64,000 nucleotides of DNA from Streptomyces longwoodensis (GCF_001514125.1 NZ_KQ948550.1:372001-436000), one strand, 5' to 3'; positions 43,624-53,473 are shown, numbered from the stretch's first letter. Notes: generated by a model not told the origin, from the letters alone. Numbers and translations are program-made.

Positions 43624-46092
43624 GTGACCAGTTTGACACCCGCCCCTGGGGCGGCCGATCGGGGCGACCCGCTGGGTGTCACGCGCGCAGCCGTCGTCAC
43701 GCTGGACGAATGCAAACGGGTGACCGGCTGGAGCCCGCAGGCCGAGCGGCTGCTTGGCTACCGAGCGGAAGAGGTGCTTGGCCGACCGGTCGGTGTGCTG
43801 TCGGTGCGGGCAGGGGAAGCGGACGGGGGGTGGCCCGGCTCGCAAGCGGACCATGGCATGCCTGTTCACGCGGTTCTCCGTCACCGGTCCGGTCACGCTC
43901 TTCGGGCGGTGACGGCGCTGCACCGGCTCCCGGTGGCGGGCAACGTCTACCTCCTGTTGGTGGCAGATGCCGAGGAACATGCGGAGTGGCAATTTCGACA
44001 GGCTCTGCTCCATAGCCTTGCCGCTGACTCCTCGGTAGCGCTCACGATCTATGGCCCGGACTTGCGGGTGGCCTGGGCCAATGCCGCGGCGCGAAAGGAG
44101 TTGCCGGGAGACTTCGCGCAGTATCTGGGGCGTAGTGAGGGCGATCTGTATCCCGGTAGCCAGGTGCTTTCCGTTGGGCACCCGCCTTCGGTGACCCAGA
44201 TGATGGGCGAGGTGCTCGCCTCCGGGCAGTCGGTCGTCGATCTTCTGTATCGGGGACGTACTCTCGCGGATCCGGATCGCGAACACGTGTGGTCACTGTC
44301 CTACTACCGACTGCAAGATGCGGCGGGCCTGACGCTGGGCGTGTGTGAGGAGTCGGTTGACGTCACCGATCTGTACCGAGCCCAGCACAGACTGACTCTG
44401 CTGAACAGGGCCGCTGCCCGGGTGGGCAGCACCCTGGACCTTGACCGCACGGCAGAAGAATTCGCCGAGATCCTGGTGCCTGAGATCGCCGACTTCATCG
44501 CTGTCGACTTGATCGGGGCCGTTGTGGACGGCTGGGAACCCGATGCCCGTTCCGTCGCCCGGACGGGCGACCTGCGTCGAGCCGTCCACCGGTCCGTCCG
44601 CGAGGACCTGCCCGAAGTCGTCGTCCCAGCCGGCGGCACGGTGGGGTATGCGGAGGGTTCGCCGCAGTGGCAGTGTCTCGCAAGCGGGCGCCCCGTCCTG
44701 AACGCGGTGTTGGCGCCGTCGAGCCCCTGGCTGGTGAAGGACAGCGCGCGCAGCACCCTCAGACGAGAGCTGGGCATCCACTCCCACATGGTGGTTCCGC
44801 TCCGGGCTCGGGACGTGACCATGGGGGTGGCGACCCTGATGCGGTGGCGCAACCCCGAACCGTTCACACCGGAAGACCTGCTCCTCGTCGAAGAACTCGC
44901 TGCCCGGGCCGCTGTTTGCATCGACAACGCACGCCGGTTCACCCGAGAGCGGCACTCCGCGCTCATGCTCCAGCGCAGCCTGCTGCCGCACGACATGCCC
45001 GCCCGCGCGGCCGTGGAGGCCGCCTACCGGTACCTGCCCGCCGACACACAGGCGGGAGTGGGCGGTGACTGGTTCGATGTACTGCCCCTGGCGTGCGCCC
45101 GGGTGGGGCTGGTGGTGGGCGACGTCGTCGGACACGGCCTGCGTGCCGCTGCCACGATGGGCCGACTGCGCACAGCCGTGCACACGTTGGCCGACCTGGA
45201 TCTGCCGCCCGACGAACTGCTGGCACACCTCGACGACCTGGTTCAACGCTTGGCCGAAGAGGCCGAGGCGGCGCATCCGCGTGGAGTCGAAGGTGTAGTC
45301 GGCGCCACCTGCCTGTACGGCGTCTACGACTCGGTCACCCGGCGTGCGACATTCGCCAGCGCCGGACATCCGCCGCCCGCCATCGCACACAAGAACAAGC
45401 CGGTGGAGTTCTGCGACATCCCGACCGGCCCCCCGCTCGGCGTGGGCGGCATGCCCTTCGAAGCGGTGGAGGTCGACATCCCGGACGACTGCGTCCTGGC
45501 TCTGTACACCGATGGTCTGATCACGGCCTCCCAGTCCGACGCGGACATCGGTCTGGCGCGACTGAGCTTCGCGCTCGCTCATCCGGACCGCCCTCTGGAA
45601 GAGATCACCGGCACGCTGGAGCGCATCCTGCTGCCCGATCATCCTCCGGACGACGTCGCCTTCCTGGTTGCCCGGCCTCGCCCCCTGCCTGCCGACTGCG
45701 TCGCCTCATGGAGGCTGGCCTTCGATCTGGAAACGGCCGGGCGGGCCCGCGCGCTGACCGGCGAGCGCCTCGCTCAGTGGCGGCTTGAGGAACTGACCTT
45801 CTCGGCCGAATTGATCGTCAGCGAACTGGTCACCAACGCGATCCGGCATGCGCGCGGCCCCGTCTCCCTGCGGCTCATCCGGACAGAGGACCGTCTCATC
45901 TGCGCGGTCTCGGACGGCAGCAGCACCGCACCCCACATGCGACGGGCGGCAGCTGGCGATGAAGGAGGCCGCGGCCTCTTCCTGGTGGCGCAGTTCGCCG
46001 CACGCTGGGGCACCCGCCACACCACGGACGGGAAAATCATCTGGGCGGAAGTCCTCGCCCCTGCGGCAGAAGCGGGCACCTTCATCCCGTGA
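43624..46092 (+). CDS. PAS-PAS-GAF-SpoIIE phosphatase-HATPase sensory protein
   Basis: 822 residues from GTG 43624 (GAGGA about 11 bases upstream); the frame is open further but without domains. Order: PAS at about 20-115 (TGWSPQAERLLGYRAEEVLG), a second PAS at 125-255, GAF at 265-430, SpoIIE/PP2C phosphatase at 445-660 with GVGGDWFDVLPL (from 479) and later GLITASQSD, and an RsbW-like HATPase at 690-815 with SELVTNAIRHARG and GRGLFLVAQFA. Such proteins sense signals through PAS/GAF, dephosphorylate anti-sigma-factor antagonists and bind them with the kinase-like domain, in partner-switching control of stress sigma factors. No cognate STAS antagonist is encoded nearby. No membrane segments: cytoplasmic. 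Confidence 0.9.
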   Translation: MTSLTPAPGAADRGDPLGVTRAAVVTLDECKRVTGWSPQAERLLGYRAEEVLGRPVGVLSVRAGEADGGWPGSQADHGMPVHAVLRHRSGHALRAVTALHRLPVAGNVYLLLVADAEEHAEWQFRQALLHSLAADSSVALTIYGPDLRVAWANAAARKELPGDFAQYLGRSEGDLYPGSQVLSVGHPPSVTQMMGEVLASGQSVVDLLYRGRTLADPDREHVWSLSYYRLQDAAGLTLGVCEESVDVTDLYRAQHRLTLLNRAAARVGSTLDLDRTAEEFAEILVPEIADFIAVDLIGAVVDGWEPDARSVARTGDLRRAVHRSVREDLPEVVVPAGGTVGYAEGSPQWQCLASGRPVLNAVLAPSSPWLVKDSARSTLRRELGIHSHMVVPLRARDVTMGVATLMRWRNPEPFTPEDLLLVEELAARAAVCIDNARRFTRERHSALMLQRSLLPHDMPARAAVEAAYRYLPADTQAGVGGDWFDVLPLACARVGLVVGDVVGHGLRAAATMGRLRTAVHTLADLDLPPDELLAHLDDLVQRLAEEAEAAHPRGVEGVVGATCLYGVYDSVTRRATFASAGHPPPAIAHKNKPVEFCDIPTGPPLGVGGMPFEAVEVDIPDDCVLALYTDGLITASQSDADIGLARLSFALAHPDRPLEEITGTLERILLPDHPPDDVAFLVARPRPLPADCVASWRLAFDLETAGRARALTGERLAQWRLEELTFSAELIVSELVTNAIRHARGPVSLRLIRTEDRLICAVSDGSSTAPHMRRAAAGDEGGRGLFLVAQFAARWGTRHTTDGKIIWAEVLAPAAEAGTFIP

Positions 46093-46581
46093 CATCGACC
46101 GCCGCTCACAGCTCACATGGCCACGTCGCAACTCAGTCGGCCACGCTTGGCCGGAAGGCGTTGGTGCGCCTGAGCCGTGGCGGTCGGTGCTGGCATCGCA
46201 GACCCCGACCGGCGACATCGTCATAGAGACCCGGGCCCGGATCGGCTACGTCGCCCCGATCGGGTCGGCGGACGAAGACCGCATCCGGCACCTGACCGTC
46301 GCGCTCCCGCCCCGCGAGGCCCCTGCTTCTTCGACGCCCGAGATGTCGGCGCCAGCGACCAGCAGATTGCCGCCGACGCGCACAAAGAGGTGTATTTCCA
46401 GGACGGCGGCCGCCGCGTCGGCAGCCTGGAGGACGCCGTAGCAGCCCGTGCCCCGAACGGCGCGAGCCCCACCCGAGTCAGAAGAGGAGGTCGACGAACA
46501 CACCGTGGAAGTGGTGGCTTCTCCGTGCCGTTCATAGCAGTGGGAATTCCTTGGTATGTGCCACATCGAGGAAGGTTCCGC
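46093..46581. other. 489-base gap with a possible eroded coding stretch
   Basis: Two adjoining plus frames read plausibly: TGDIVIETRARIGYVAPIGS (about 46210-46310) and, after a shift near 46315, DVGASDQQIAADAHKEVYFQ (about 46340-46440). Together they may be a frameshifted small gene of unknown family. GAGGAAGG at about 46568 belongs to the helicase gene. Confidence 0.4.
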
Positions 46582-47400
46582 ATGAACCGCACGTACACGA
46601 ACGACCGCCTCGCCCGCACCCGTGACGGCCGAGCCGACGCCGGAAGGGGCGGCAGCGGCTACGGCTCGCAGGCACCGCGCCGTACCGGCGGGCCCGTCCG
46701 CTCCGGCGGTCACGGCCGTTGGCCCGCCACCCTGCAAGGTAAGTTCGCGCTGCCCAGGACGATCACCCCCGCGCTGCCCGCCGTCGAGGGCTTCGCCCAT
46801 CTCGACATGCCCGAACAGCTGCTGGCCGAACTCGGCAGGCAGGGTGTGACGGCACCGTACCCGATCCAGGGAGCGACGCTGCCCCTTGCGGGCCGTGACG
46901 TCCCGGGGCGCGGCCGCACCGGATCCGGCAAGACCCTGGCCTTCGGCCTCGCCCTGCTCGCGCGTACCGCGGGGCAGCGTGCTGAGCTCCGTCGGCCGCT
47001 GGGGCTGATCCTCATACCCACGCGTGAGCTGGCACGGCAGGTGACCGACGCGCTGACCCCGTACGCACGCTCCGTGCGGCTGCGGCTGGCCACGGTGGTG
47101 GGCGGCATGTCGATCGGCAGGCAGGCCGGCGCGTTGCGCGGCGGAGCCGAGATCGTCGTCGCGACACCGGGCCGGCTCAAGGACCTCATCGACCGCGCCG
47201 AATGCCGGCTGAACCCGTCGGCCGGTGCGGTCACGACGACGGGGCGCCACGTCCTGCACGTCCACGGCGCCGACAAGCGCGCCGCCACGACCGAGATCGC
47301 CGCCCGGGACGGCCGTGTGATCATGTTCCTGGACACCAAGCACGCCGTCGACCGGCTGACCGTACGGGCCGCCGCGCTGCACGGCGGCAAGTCGCTACCC
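46582..47400 (+). pseudogene. DEAD-box RNA helicase, internally deleted and 3' truncated
   Basis: ATG with GAGGAAGG upstream. The Q motif region (TAPYPIQGATLPLAGRDVPG), Walker A (GRGRTGSGKT), motif Ia (PTRELARQ) and motif Ib (ATPGRLKDLIDR) are present. Directly after motif Ib the sequence jumps to HVLHVHGADKRAATTEIAAR and IMFLDTKHAVDRL of the second RecA domain, so motif II (DEAD) and motif III (SAT) are gone in an in-frame deletion of about 70 codons. Homology ends near 47400 at ALHGGKSLP, where the overlapping minus-strand ATPase gene begins. It cannot hydrolyse ATP. The frame stays open to 47703 only by chance. Confidence 0.8.
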
Positions 47401-47800
47401 GGCAAGGAAGGCGCTCACGGTCTTGCCGCCGGCGGCCCGGCGGGATTCCGCCGTGACGCGCGCGAGGCGGGTGACTGTGGGCCAGCCGAAGCCCCCGGTG
47501 CCTCCGTTCAGGTCAGGCGTCCGCATGCGCGGCACATGCCGGCCAGGATAGTGAACGGCGACCTCGATGGTGTCGGGGTGCGCAGTCAGGTCCAGTGCGC
47601 AGCAGCCCCCGCCGGGGCGCAGAGCATGGGTGACGAGCTCGGACACGACCAAGACCACAGTGTCCGCCGCGTCAGGGGCCACGGCCGGCTGCTGCAAACC
47701 TGAGAGGAAGGCCCGTGCCGTATCGCGTGCGTCGGCAATGGCTGCGGTGAACGGACGGCTGCGGCGCTCGCCATCACCGTGATCATCAGCGTCACCACGG
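47395..47800 (-). CDS. RsbW/HATPase-type ATP-binding protein, start unclear
   Basis: About 125-135 residues in the main frame. The core VVLVVSELVTHALRPGGG is the N-box region and FGWPTVTRLARVTAESRR ... GKTVSAFLAG the end of an anti-sigma-type HATPase domain; the Asn of the N-box is His here, and the G-box (DLNGGTGGFGW) is partly kept. The frame has no good start before RSRPFTAAIADARDT; ATG codons upstream (MDYSETVVTLMITVMASAAA) lie in another frame, so a frameshift near 47760 is likely. Its 3' end overlaps the truncated helicase, showing a deletion joined the two. Such proteins bind ATP and partner-switch with antagonists of sigma factors. Confidence 0.6.
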
Positions 47801-47952
47801 TCTCTGAATAGTCCATGCCCCTGCCTACCCAGCCCCTGTGCCCTCCACCCGCCAACCCCACGAAGCCACAGTGCTTGCCTGGAGGGTACGGAGGACCACA
47901 GTCGACGCATGACAGGCGCCTGCTGCCGTGAGCCAGTGTCTCCGCAGTCCAC

Positions 47953-49022
47953 GGTCTGCTCGAGTCAGAGGCCGTGTCGGTTCGCCACGAGCTGCTCGAT
48001 CATCCCGGGACCGTCGGAGGCGGCGCAGGGACTCCTGCCACGTTCGTCAACGGCCGACCTGCGGGGCGTCACGGCTGGAAACGCCCGGTCCCGGCCAGTG
48101 GAGTTCTCCACGAGACGCTGTGTTGGCCGGTGCCCGCCGACGGTAGCCGCGGCGCAGTCGGCGACGTCCCGCTCAGGCCGAGGTGCTGCGCGGCGGGGGA
48201 TCCCCTGCGCGCCGGACTGAGCCGGAAGCTGCTTGAACCGTCCATGGACCGGCCGAGGTAGACCGGCCAAGACGGATTACCTCATCGTGGAGTGCACGGA
48301 AATCTATGCCAGCCGAAGTAGACTTTCGTCGGCGGCGTGGTTATGGTTTCTCTCGTAGCCGAGATCGAGAGAGGCCCGGCAGAAATGAACCGCCGGGCAG
48401 CAGGGCGCAGTTGTAGTTTGCAGGACGGTGCGGTGGTGGAGTTCCGAAGCCAGAGCGGTTGCAGGACGGCGACGGGACTGACGACCGGACCGGGTGGCCC
48501 GCAATGATCAGGGGCCGCTATGAGCAGCACCGCAGTGGCGGTACCAGTGAGTGAAGGTTCGCCGTACCCAGCAGTGAAGTCAGTAAGCCGCACCTCGGTG
48601 AAGGCGTCGGCTGCGGACGCGCGCACCGGGAAGTTCGGCAGTGGGGTTCCAAGCCAGAGCAGACGCAGGACGGGCGACGGGGCCGGCTGCCGAAGAGTGG
48701 CGCTTTGACAGGCCACAGAGCAGTTCGCATCACCAGTAGTACGCAGTGGAGCAGTACCAGCGTTTGAGGGAATGAACGGAGGAATTGGCGCCATCAGGAT
48801 CGCCCGGGTGGAAGTCATCAGGAGCCCGGGTACCGCAGGACATCGATAGTGAGGTGGTCTCCGGTCGAGCAACCGCGATCCCAGCATTCCCGGCAGCATC
48901 TCGGTCGGGTGTGCGGTGACAGAAGGCCGGCGCAGCAACAGGGCCGGCAGATGGTGTAGCAGTTCCTTCGGGCCCTGGCGCCGTACGGCGCCAGGGCCCT
49001 CCATGCGTTTGAGAGAGGTTCG
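47953..49022. other. 1.07-kb region with imperfect repeats and a strong palindrome, no clear gene
   Basis: No convincing protein gene. Two stretches, 48441-48478 and 48646-48683, share GTTCC-(G)AAGCCAGAGC-N4-GCAGGACGG-(G)CGACGG, and GCAGGACGG occurs a third time near 48420. A perfect palindrome (GGGCCCTGGCGCC with its complement) spans 48970-48999, 23 bases before the MerR gene. The stretch could be a long structured leader for the MerR gene or eroded repeat DNA. Confidence 0.5.
48970..48999. promoter_or_regulatory. 30-bp perfect palindrome upstream of the MerR gene
   Basis: GGGCCCTGGCGCCGT runs into its exact complement. It could act as a transcription terminator for the preceding region or as an attenuator/operator for the MerR gene, whose ATG follows 23 bases later with GAGAGG between. 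Confidence 0.55.
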
Positions 49023-49358
49023 ATGACAGCAGACGACTCCTACAGCCGTCTCGACGACGAGGACTATCCCGCCTACACCATGGGCCGGGCCGCCGACATG
49101 CTCGGCACGACGCAGGGCTTCCTGCGCGCCCTCGGCGAACACCGCCTCATCACCCCGCTGCGCTCCGCAGGCGGACACCGGCGCTACTCCCGCTACCAGC
49201 TGCGCATCGCCGCCCGCGCCCGGGAACTCGTCGACCAGGGAACCCCGATCGAGGCCGCCTGCCGCATCATCGTCCTCGAGGACCAACTCGAAGAAGCCCA
49301 GCGCATCAACGCCGAATACCGCCGCAAGGCAGCAGCCCTGCACACAGCCGTCACCTGA
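49023..49358 (+). CDS. MerR-family transcriptional regulator, short form
   Basis: 111 residues. YTMGRAADMLGTTQGFLRAL followed by LITPLRSAGGHRRYSRYQLR is the MerR winged helix-turn-helix (about 17-60), then a dimerisation helix (ARARELVDQGTPIEAACRII ... EEAQRIN). There is no effector domain, so it may respond through partner proteins or DNA context. GAGAGG precedes the ATG. In Streptomyces, short MerR regulators of this type are often found next to DEAD-box helicase and cold-shock genes; the broken helicase at 46582 fits that setting. Confidence 0.87.
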   Translation: MTADDSYSRLDDEDYPAYTMGRAADMLGTTQGFLRALGEHRLITPLRSAGGHRRYSRYQLRIAARARELVDQGTPIEAACRIIVLEDQLEEAQRINAEYRRKAAALHTAVT

Positions 49359-49416
49359 CACGCATGCGCGATACCTCGCCCGACCCCGCACATCCGCCCT
49401 TCAAGAACATGAGCGC

Positions 49417-50211
49417 ATGATCGCCGAAGACAGTGAGACGCCATCCCACGGACGGGAGCCCCAGCCCGGCCCGGGCAACCCGCCCCACACCTCGCGTGTC
49501 CCGGTGATGGATGCGCCTCCCGCCGCAACTGGCCGGCTGACCGCCGCCACCGGCCTGGAAGCCCGGGTCGAGCGGGCTGCGACCGCGCTGAAACCAAGGA
49601 TGCGCGGCTGGCTGCACGCCGGCGTCTTCCCCCTCGCGCTGGCCGGGGGCATCGTCCTGATCGCCGTATCACGTTCGGGCGCGGCGGTAGCGGCCTGCGC
49701 GGTGTACGCGGTGTCGGCTTGTCTGCTGTTCGGTACCAGCGCGGTCTACCACCGCGGAACGTGGGGTCTGCGCGGGGAAGCGGTGCTGCGGCGGCTGGAC
49801 CACGCGAACATCTTCCTGATCATTGCCGGCACGTACACCCCGTTGGCGGTGCTGCTGCTGCCCGAAGGCCAGCAGAGGGTGCTACTGGCGGTGGTCTGGG
49901 CGGGGGCGCTGGCCGGGATCGCATTCCGCATCCTGTGGATCGGGGCGCCCCGCTGGCTGTACACGCCGTGTTACATCGCGCTGGGCTGGGTGGCCGTCTT
50001 CAACCTGCCCGACTTCGCGCACGCCGGCGGCAGCGCGGTCGTCGTGCTCGTCATCGCCGGCGGTCTGCTCTACACCGCGGGCGCCGTCGTCTACGGACTC
50101 AAGCGCCCCGACCCCTCACCGGCCTGGTTCGGCTTCCATGAAGTCTTCCACGCCCTGACCATCGCTGCCTTCGCCGCGCACTACACCGCCATCCTCCTCG
50201 CAGCCACATGA
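49417..50211 (+). CDS. HlyIII/PAQR-family membrane protein
   Basis: 264 residues: a Pro-rich cytoplasmic N-terminus of about 65 residues, then seven hydrophobic segments. Family motifs are SAVYHRGTW, LDHANIFLIIAGTYTP and FGFHEVFHALTIAAFAAHY; the histidines in these three places form the zinc site of PAQR proteins. Known members are membrane hydrolases/ion regulators or, in Bacillus, haemolysins; the physiological role is unclear. The start at ATG 49417 lies 58 bases after the MerR gene, so they may be co-transcribed. The SpoIIE gene follows 88 bases later. Confidence 0.9.
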   Translation: MIAEDSETPSHGREPQPGPGNPPHTSRVPVMDAPPAATGRLTAATGLEARVERAATALKPRMRGWLHAGVFPLALAGGIVLIAVSRSGAAVAACAVYAVSACLLFGTSAVYHRGTWGLRGEAVLRRLDHANIFLIIAGTYTPLAVLLLPEGQQRVLLAVVWAGALAGIAFRILWIGAPRWLYTPCYIALGWVAVFNLPDFAHAGGSAVVVLVIAGGLLYTAGAVVYGLKRPDPSPAWFGFHEVFHALTIAAFAAHYTAILLAAT

Positions 50212-50299
50212 CGGCTCCAGCGGGCAGAAGTCGCGTCCGGTAGGGCAATGTGACCCGTCCGGGTACCCCTCAGCGTCATCGAGCAATGGAGGAGCCGCT

Positions 50300-51610
50300 G
50301 TGACCGCAGAAAGGCCGGACGGCAAACGGACCGCTCGTCTTCCCCGGGGCGGAAGTGGCCGGGGCACGGCGATGACTCTGGCGGGGACGTTGGAGGCGGC
50401 GGAGGCCGCAGCGCCCGTGGAGTCGCTCGACGTGGTCGCGCGCTTGCTCCGGGAGCGCCTCGGAGCGGTGTCGGTGTCGTTCCTGATCACCGACTTCACC
50501 GGCAGTTCGGTCGTGCGGCTGGGGGCGGCGGGCAGCGTTGACACCGACGAACCCGCCCGGCGCATCACGCTGCGGGGCACCCTGTACGACGATGTGATCC
50601 GCACCCAGCGGCCGCGGGTGCAGGACGACGGCAAGGGCAGTCTGGTGCGGGTCGTGGCCCCGGTGACCAACCGCGGGGACGCCATCGGGCTCCTCGAACT
50701 CTTCCTGCCGACGGCGCCCGACGCGAAGACGATGCGCGAGATCGGCGAGACCGCGCACGCGCTGGCGTACATCGTCATCGCCAATCGGTCCTTCACCGAC
50801 GTCTACCAGTGGGGACGCCGGACCAAGCCCCTGAATCTGGCCGCGGAGATCCAGCATCGGCTGCTCCCGGCCTCGCTCGCATGCGAGGCGGCGCAGTTCG
50901 CGGTAGCCGGGGCCCTGGAGCCGGCCGATCACGTCGGAGGTGACACCTTCGACTACGCGATCGACCGGGATACCGTCCAGCTCTCCGTCACCGACGCCAT
51001 GGGGCACGATGTCCAGGCCGCGCTGCTGGCTACTCTCGCGGTGGGAGCCCTGCGCCGGGCCCGGCGGGCCGGTGCCGATCTCGCCGAACAGGCCCGCCAG
51101 GCCGACCAGGCCATGCGCGAGCACGGCCACAAGGGCTACGTCACCGGCCAGCTCCTGCGCATCAGCCTGATCGACGGCAGGACCGAGTTCGTCAACGCCG
51201 GACACCCCTGGCCGCTGCGGATGCGGGACGGCCAGGTGCGGGAGATCACTCCGATGGTAGACATGCCGTTCGGTTTCGACGCCCCTCATACCTACCGGGT
51301 CCAGTCGCTGGACCTGCGTCCGGGCGACCGACTAGTGATGCTGACCGACGGCATGCTGGAGTACAACGCAGACAGCCTCGACCTGTCCGACCTGATCGTG
51401 CGCACCCGCCCGCTGCATCCCCGCGAGGCCGCCCGTACCCTCATCGCGGCGATCGTCGACGCCAATGACGACCACCTGCAGGACGACGCGACCGTCATGT
51501 GCCTGGACTGGCACGGCACCCACCACTTCCAGCGGGACGCCGCCACCGGCGCCGACCTCACCGACGCCTCACAAGCGTCAGGAACGGGACCGACCACTCC
51601 GGAGCGGTGA
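50300..51610 (+). CDS. SpoIIE-type PP2C phosphatase with N-terminal GAF-like domain
   Basis: 436 residues from GTG 50300 (GGAGG at 50288). Residues 30-165 look like a GAF-type sensor (LRERLGAVSVSFLITDFTGS ... LVRVVAPVTNRGDAIGLLEL). The phosphatase spans about 185-400: AEIQHRLLPASL, HVGGDTFDYAIDRD, DAMGHDVQAALLATLA, VNAGHPWPLRMRDG and MLTDGMLEYN give the metal-binding aspartates. No HATPase domain. It should dephosphorylate a STAS-type anti-sigma antagonist, none of which is encoded nearby. It may form one transcript with the HlyIII gene. Cytoplasmic. Confidence 0.9.
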   Translation: MTAERPDGKRTARLPRGGSGRGTAMTLAGTLEAAEAAAPVESLDVVARLLRERLGAVSVSFLITDFTGSSVVRLGAAGSVDTDEPARRITLRGTLYDDVIRTQRPRVQDDGKGSLVRVVAPVTNRGDAIGLLELFLPTAPDAKTMREIGETAHALAYIVIANRSFTDVYQWGRRTKPLNLAAEIQHRLLPASLACEAAQFAVAGALEPADHVGGDTFDYAIDRDTVQLSVTDAMGHDVQAALLATLAVGALRRARRAGADLAEQARQADQAMREHGHKGYVTGQLLRISLIDGRTEFVNAGHPWPLRMRDGQVREITPMVDMPFGFDAPHTYRVQSLDLRPGDRLVMLTDGMLEYNADSLDLSDLIVRTRPLHPREAARTLIAAIVDANDDHLQDDATVMCLDWHGTHHFQRDAATGADLTDASQASGTGPTTPER

Positions 51611-51740
51611 GCCGGGCGTTTGGTAGGGACCGGGCCAAGCAGTGGCAGGCCAATACTGCGCAACGCCGCTGACAGAAGGTCGGGATGCCGGCGGGGACAG
51701 GCCGGGTCGGGTGGGAGGTCAGTGGGCGGGCTCCCGGCCA

Positions 51741-51812
51741 AGGGCCTGGGCAGGGCTGAGCTGCTGGTGGAAGTCGGCGTCGACGTCACCCGCGACGCCT
51801 ACGGCCGGTGGC
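51741..51812 (+). pseudogene. ATP-dependent DNA ligase, C-terminal fragment (copy 1)
   Basis: LGRAELLVEVGVDVTRDAYG and RW match the OB-fold end of LigC/LigD-like ATP-dependent DNA ligases (usual form LVVEVxVDVARDAAGRWRHP). Only about 24 codons survive, without catalytic lysine. It lies just before the left arm of the glycosyltransferase inverted repeat; a different part of such a ligase lies at the far right end of that block (59440). Confidence 0.6.
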
Positions 51813-51819
51813 CGGGGAG

Positions 51820-53020
51820 AATCGACTGTAGGGCACCACCGTTTCCGGCGAACAGCCGGACGGTGGGACGGATCAGGTCCTGGAGCGGCGGCTGCCGCGG
51901 CGTTCCGACGAGGACAGCCTCCTCATCGACGCCGGGAGCCGGTCCGACGCTGAAGCCATTGATTGGGCAACCCCGCACCATCGGGAGCAGGAACCCGGTC
52001 CTCCCTGCCACAGGCCGTGTCGCGGAAGGTGGCTGTTGGGCGCTACCGGAAGCCGAGGTGTCTCTGGTGGGCCGGCCGACGCGGGGGGAAACACGCAAAG
52101 AGGCTCTGGGGCCTGCGTTCGTACGCCGGAGCAGAGACCTGACCCCCAAGGGTCTGACCCTGCCCGGGCACGTACCCGACCTTCGCTGCGCCGGTCCTGG
52201 ACGCATCGTGGTGCTGGTAACCGCACACAACGAAGAAGCGCTCATCGCCGAAACCCTCCAGTCACTCGCGGCTCAGACCAGGCCGGCGGACGAGGTCATC
52301 GTCGTCGCCGACCGGTGCACCGACCGAACCGCTCAGATCAGCGCAGCCCACGGCGCGAGGGTCGTTGAATCGGTCGGGAACACGCAGGCCAAGGCGGGCG
52401 CGCTCAACCAGGTCCTGGACGAACTGCTACCGCAGCTGTCCGACGACGACGCAGTCATGATCATGGACTCCGACACCTCATTGTCCCCCGAGTTCATCGC
52501 CCGCGCGGCCCGCCGCCTGCACGAACAGGAACCCGGCCTCCCGCCCATGGGGAGTGTGGGTGCCATCTTCTTCGGCTACCCGCTGCGCGGTCTGGTCTGC
52601 CACCTCCAGGACAACGAGTACGTGCGTTACGCACGCGAACTGCACCGCCGCCACGGCCGCGCCGACGTCCTGACCGGCACCGCCTCCCTCTACCCGGCCA
52701 AGGCCCTGCGCCACGTCCACCGAGCCCGCACCGAGCACACCCTGCCCCGAGGGGACGCCGTCTACGACGTGCAGTCGCTGACCGAGGACAACGAACTGAC
52801 CCTCGGACTCAGCCACCTCGGGTACCGCTGCGCCTCCCCGTGCGCGTGCGTCGTGGGCACCGAGCTCATGCCCACCTGGTCCCGGCTCTACTACCAGCGG
52901 CTGCGATGGCAGCGCGGCGCCCTGGACAACCTGCGGGCCTACGGCCTCACCCGCGTCACGCTGCCCTACGTGTGCCGGCAGGCGCTCACCTATCTGAGCG
53001 TGGCGTTCGTCCCCTTCTTC
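51820..53020 (+). repeat. Left arm of 1.2-kb imperfect inverted repeat
   Basis: Pairs in inverted orientation with about 56208-57350. The two arms encode nearly the same glycosyltransferase (roughly 16 differences in 310 residues); upstream of the gene they share GGGGAGAATCG-CTGTAGGGC and further patches. Homology stops abruptly near 53020. Confidence 0.85.
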
Positions 53021-53137
53021 TTCCTGCACCGGGCGGGTATGCGCGAGGGCCTGGCGGACGAAGACCAGATCGCTGCGTCCGCGCTCATCGACTGGCTCGG
53101 CGGGGGCCCCGACCACTGGGACTCCATGGCCCGGTGA
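52058..53137 (+). pseudogene. Processive family 2 glycosyltransferase, C-terminally truncated copy
   Basis: From the shared GTG at 52058 the frame carries the complete catalytic GT-A part: VTAHNEEALIAETLQSLAAQ, the DxD site (MDSDTSL), EDNELTL and QRLRWQRG, which mark processive synthases of the cellulose/hyaluronan type. At about 53020, in SVAFVPFF, it leaves the homologous copy and reads 38 unrelated codons to a stop, losing all C-terminal membrane helices of the other copy. It lacks the channel needed for polymer export, so it is probably non-functional. Confidence 0.8.
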
Positions 53138-53197
53138 GCGCCTGCGGTACCGACAGGCGTCGGCGCCAGCCCGCCGAGAAGGTCCCCCCTCCCACGG

Positions 53198-53418
53198 TTG
53201 CGCGTGCGCCGGCTGCGGCTGGCTCCGCCGGAGTGGCTGATCCAGCACGGGCTGAACCGGACGAACCTCGATGCGGTGCACACGGCGAGTGCTGGGCCGC
53301 GGTCAAGAGCGGCCGGTGCCGCCCGGCCACCCGGCAGCAGGCCGTCGAGGCGCTGCGCCAGCAGGTCCCGGCGTGCGTCCACTGCCGCCCGGACACCGCC
53401 CTGGTCATCCTCGGATAG
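53198..53418 (+). pseudogene. DUF6233 gene fragment, frameshifted
   Basis: LAPPEWLIQHGLNRTNLDAV in one frame continues, after a shift near 53275, as ECWAAVKSGRCRPATRQQAV and ACVHCRPDTALVILG with a stop at 53416. This is the C-terminal half of DUF6233 (W-L-I-x-x-G-L ... G-x-C-W ... C-x-x-C-R-P-D). The N-terminal part is missing. Function of the family is unknown. Confidence 0.7.
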
Positions 53419-53473
53419 GGCCAGGCTTGCACCCCCGCCCGTCCACATCTCCGGAACCGCTTGCCTCTGTGAC

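Noticed and set aside
44293..45642. 449-codon minus-strand open frame
   Set aside because: Shadow of the PAS/GAF/SpoIIE gene on the plus strand.
47401..47703. C-terminal extension of the DEAD-box frame
   Set aside because: This part is antisense to the HATPase gene, which has recognisable motifs; the open frame is accidental.
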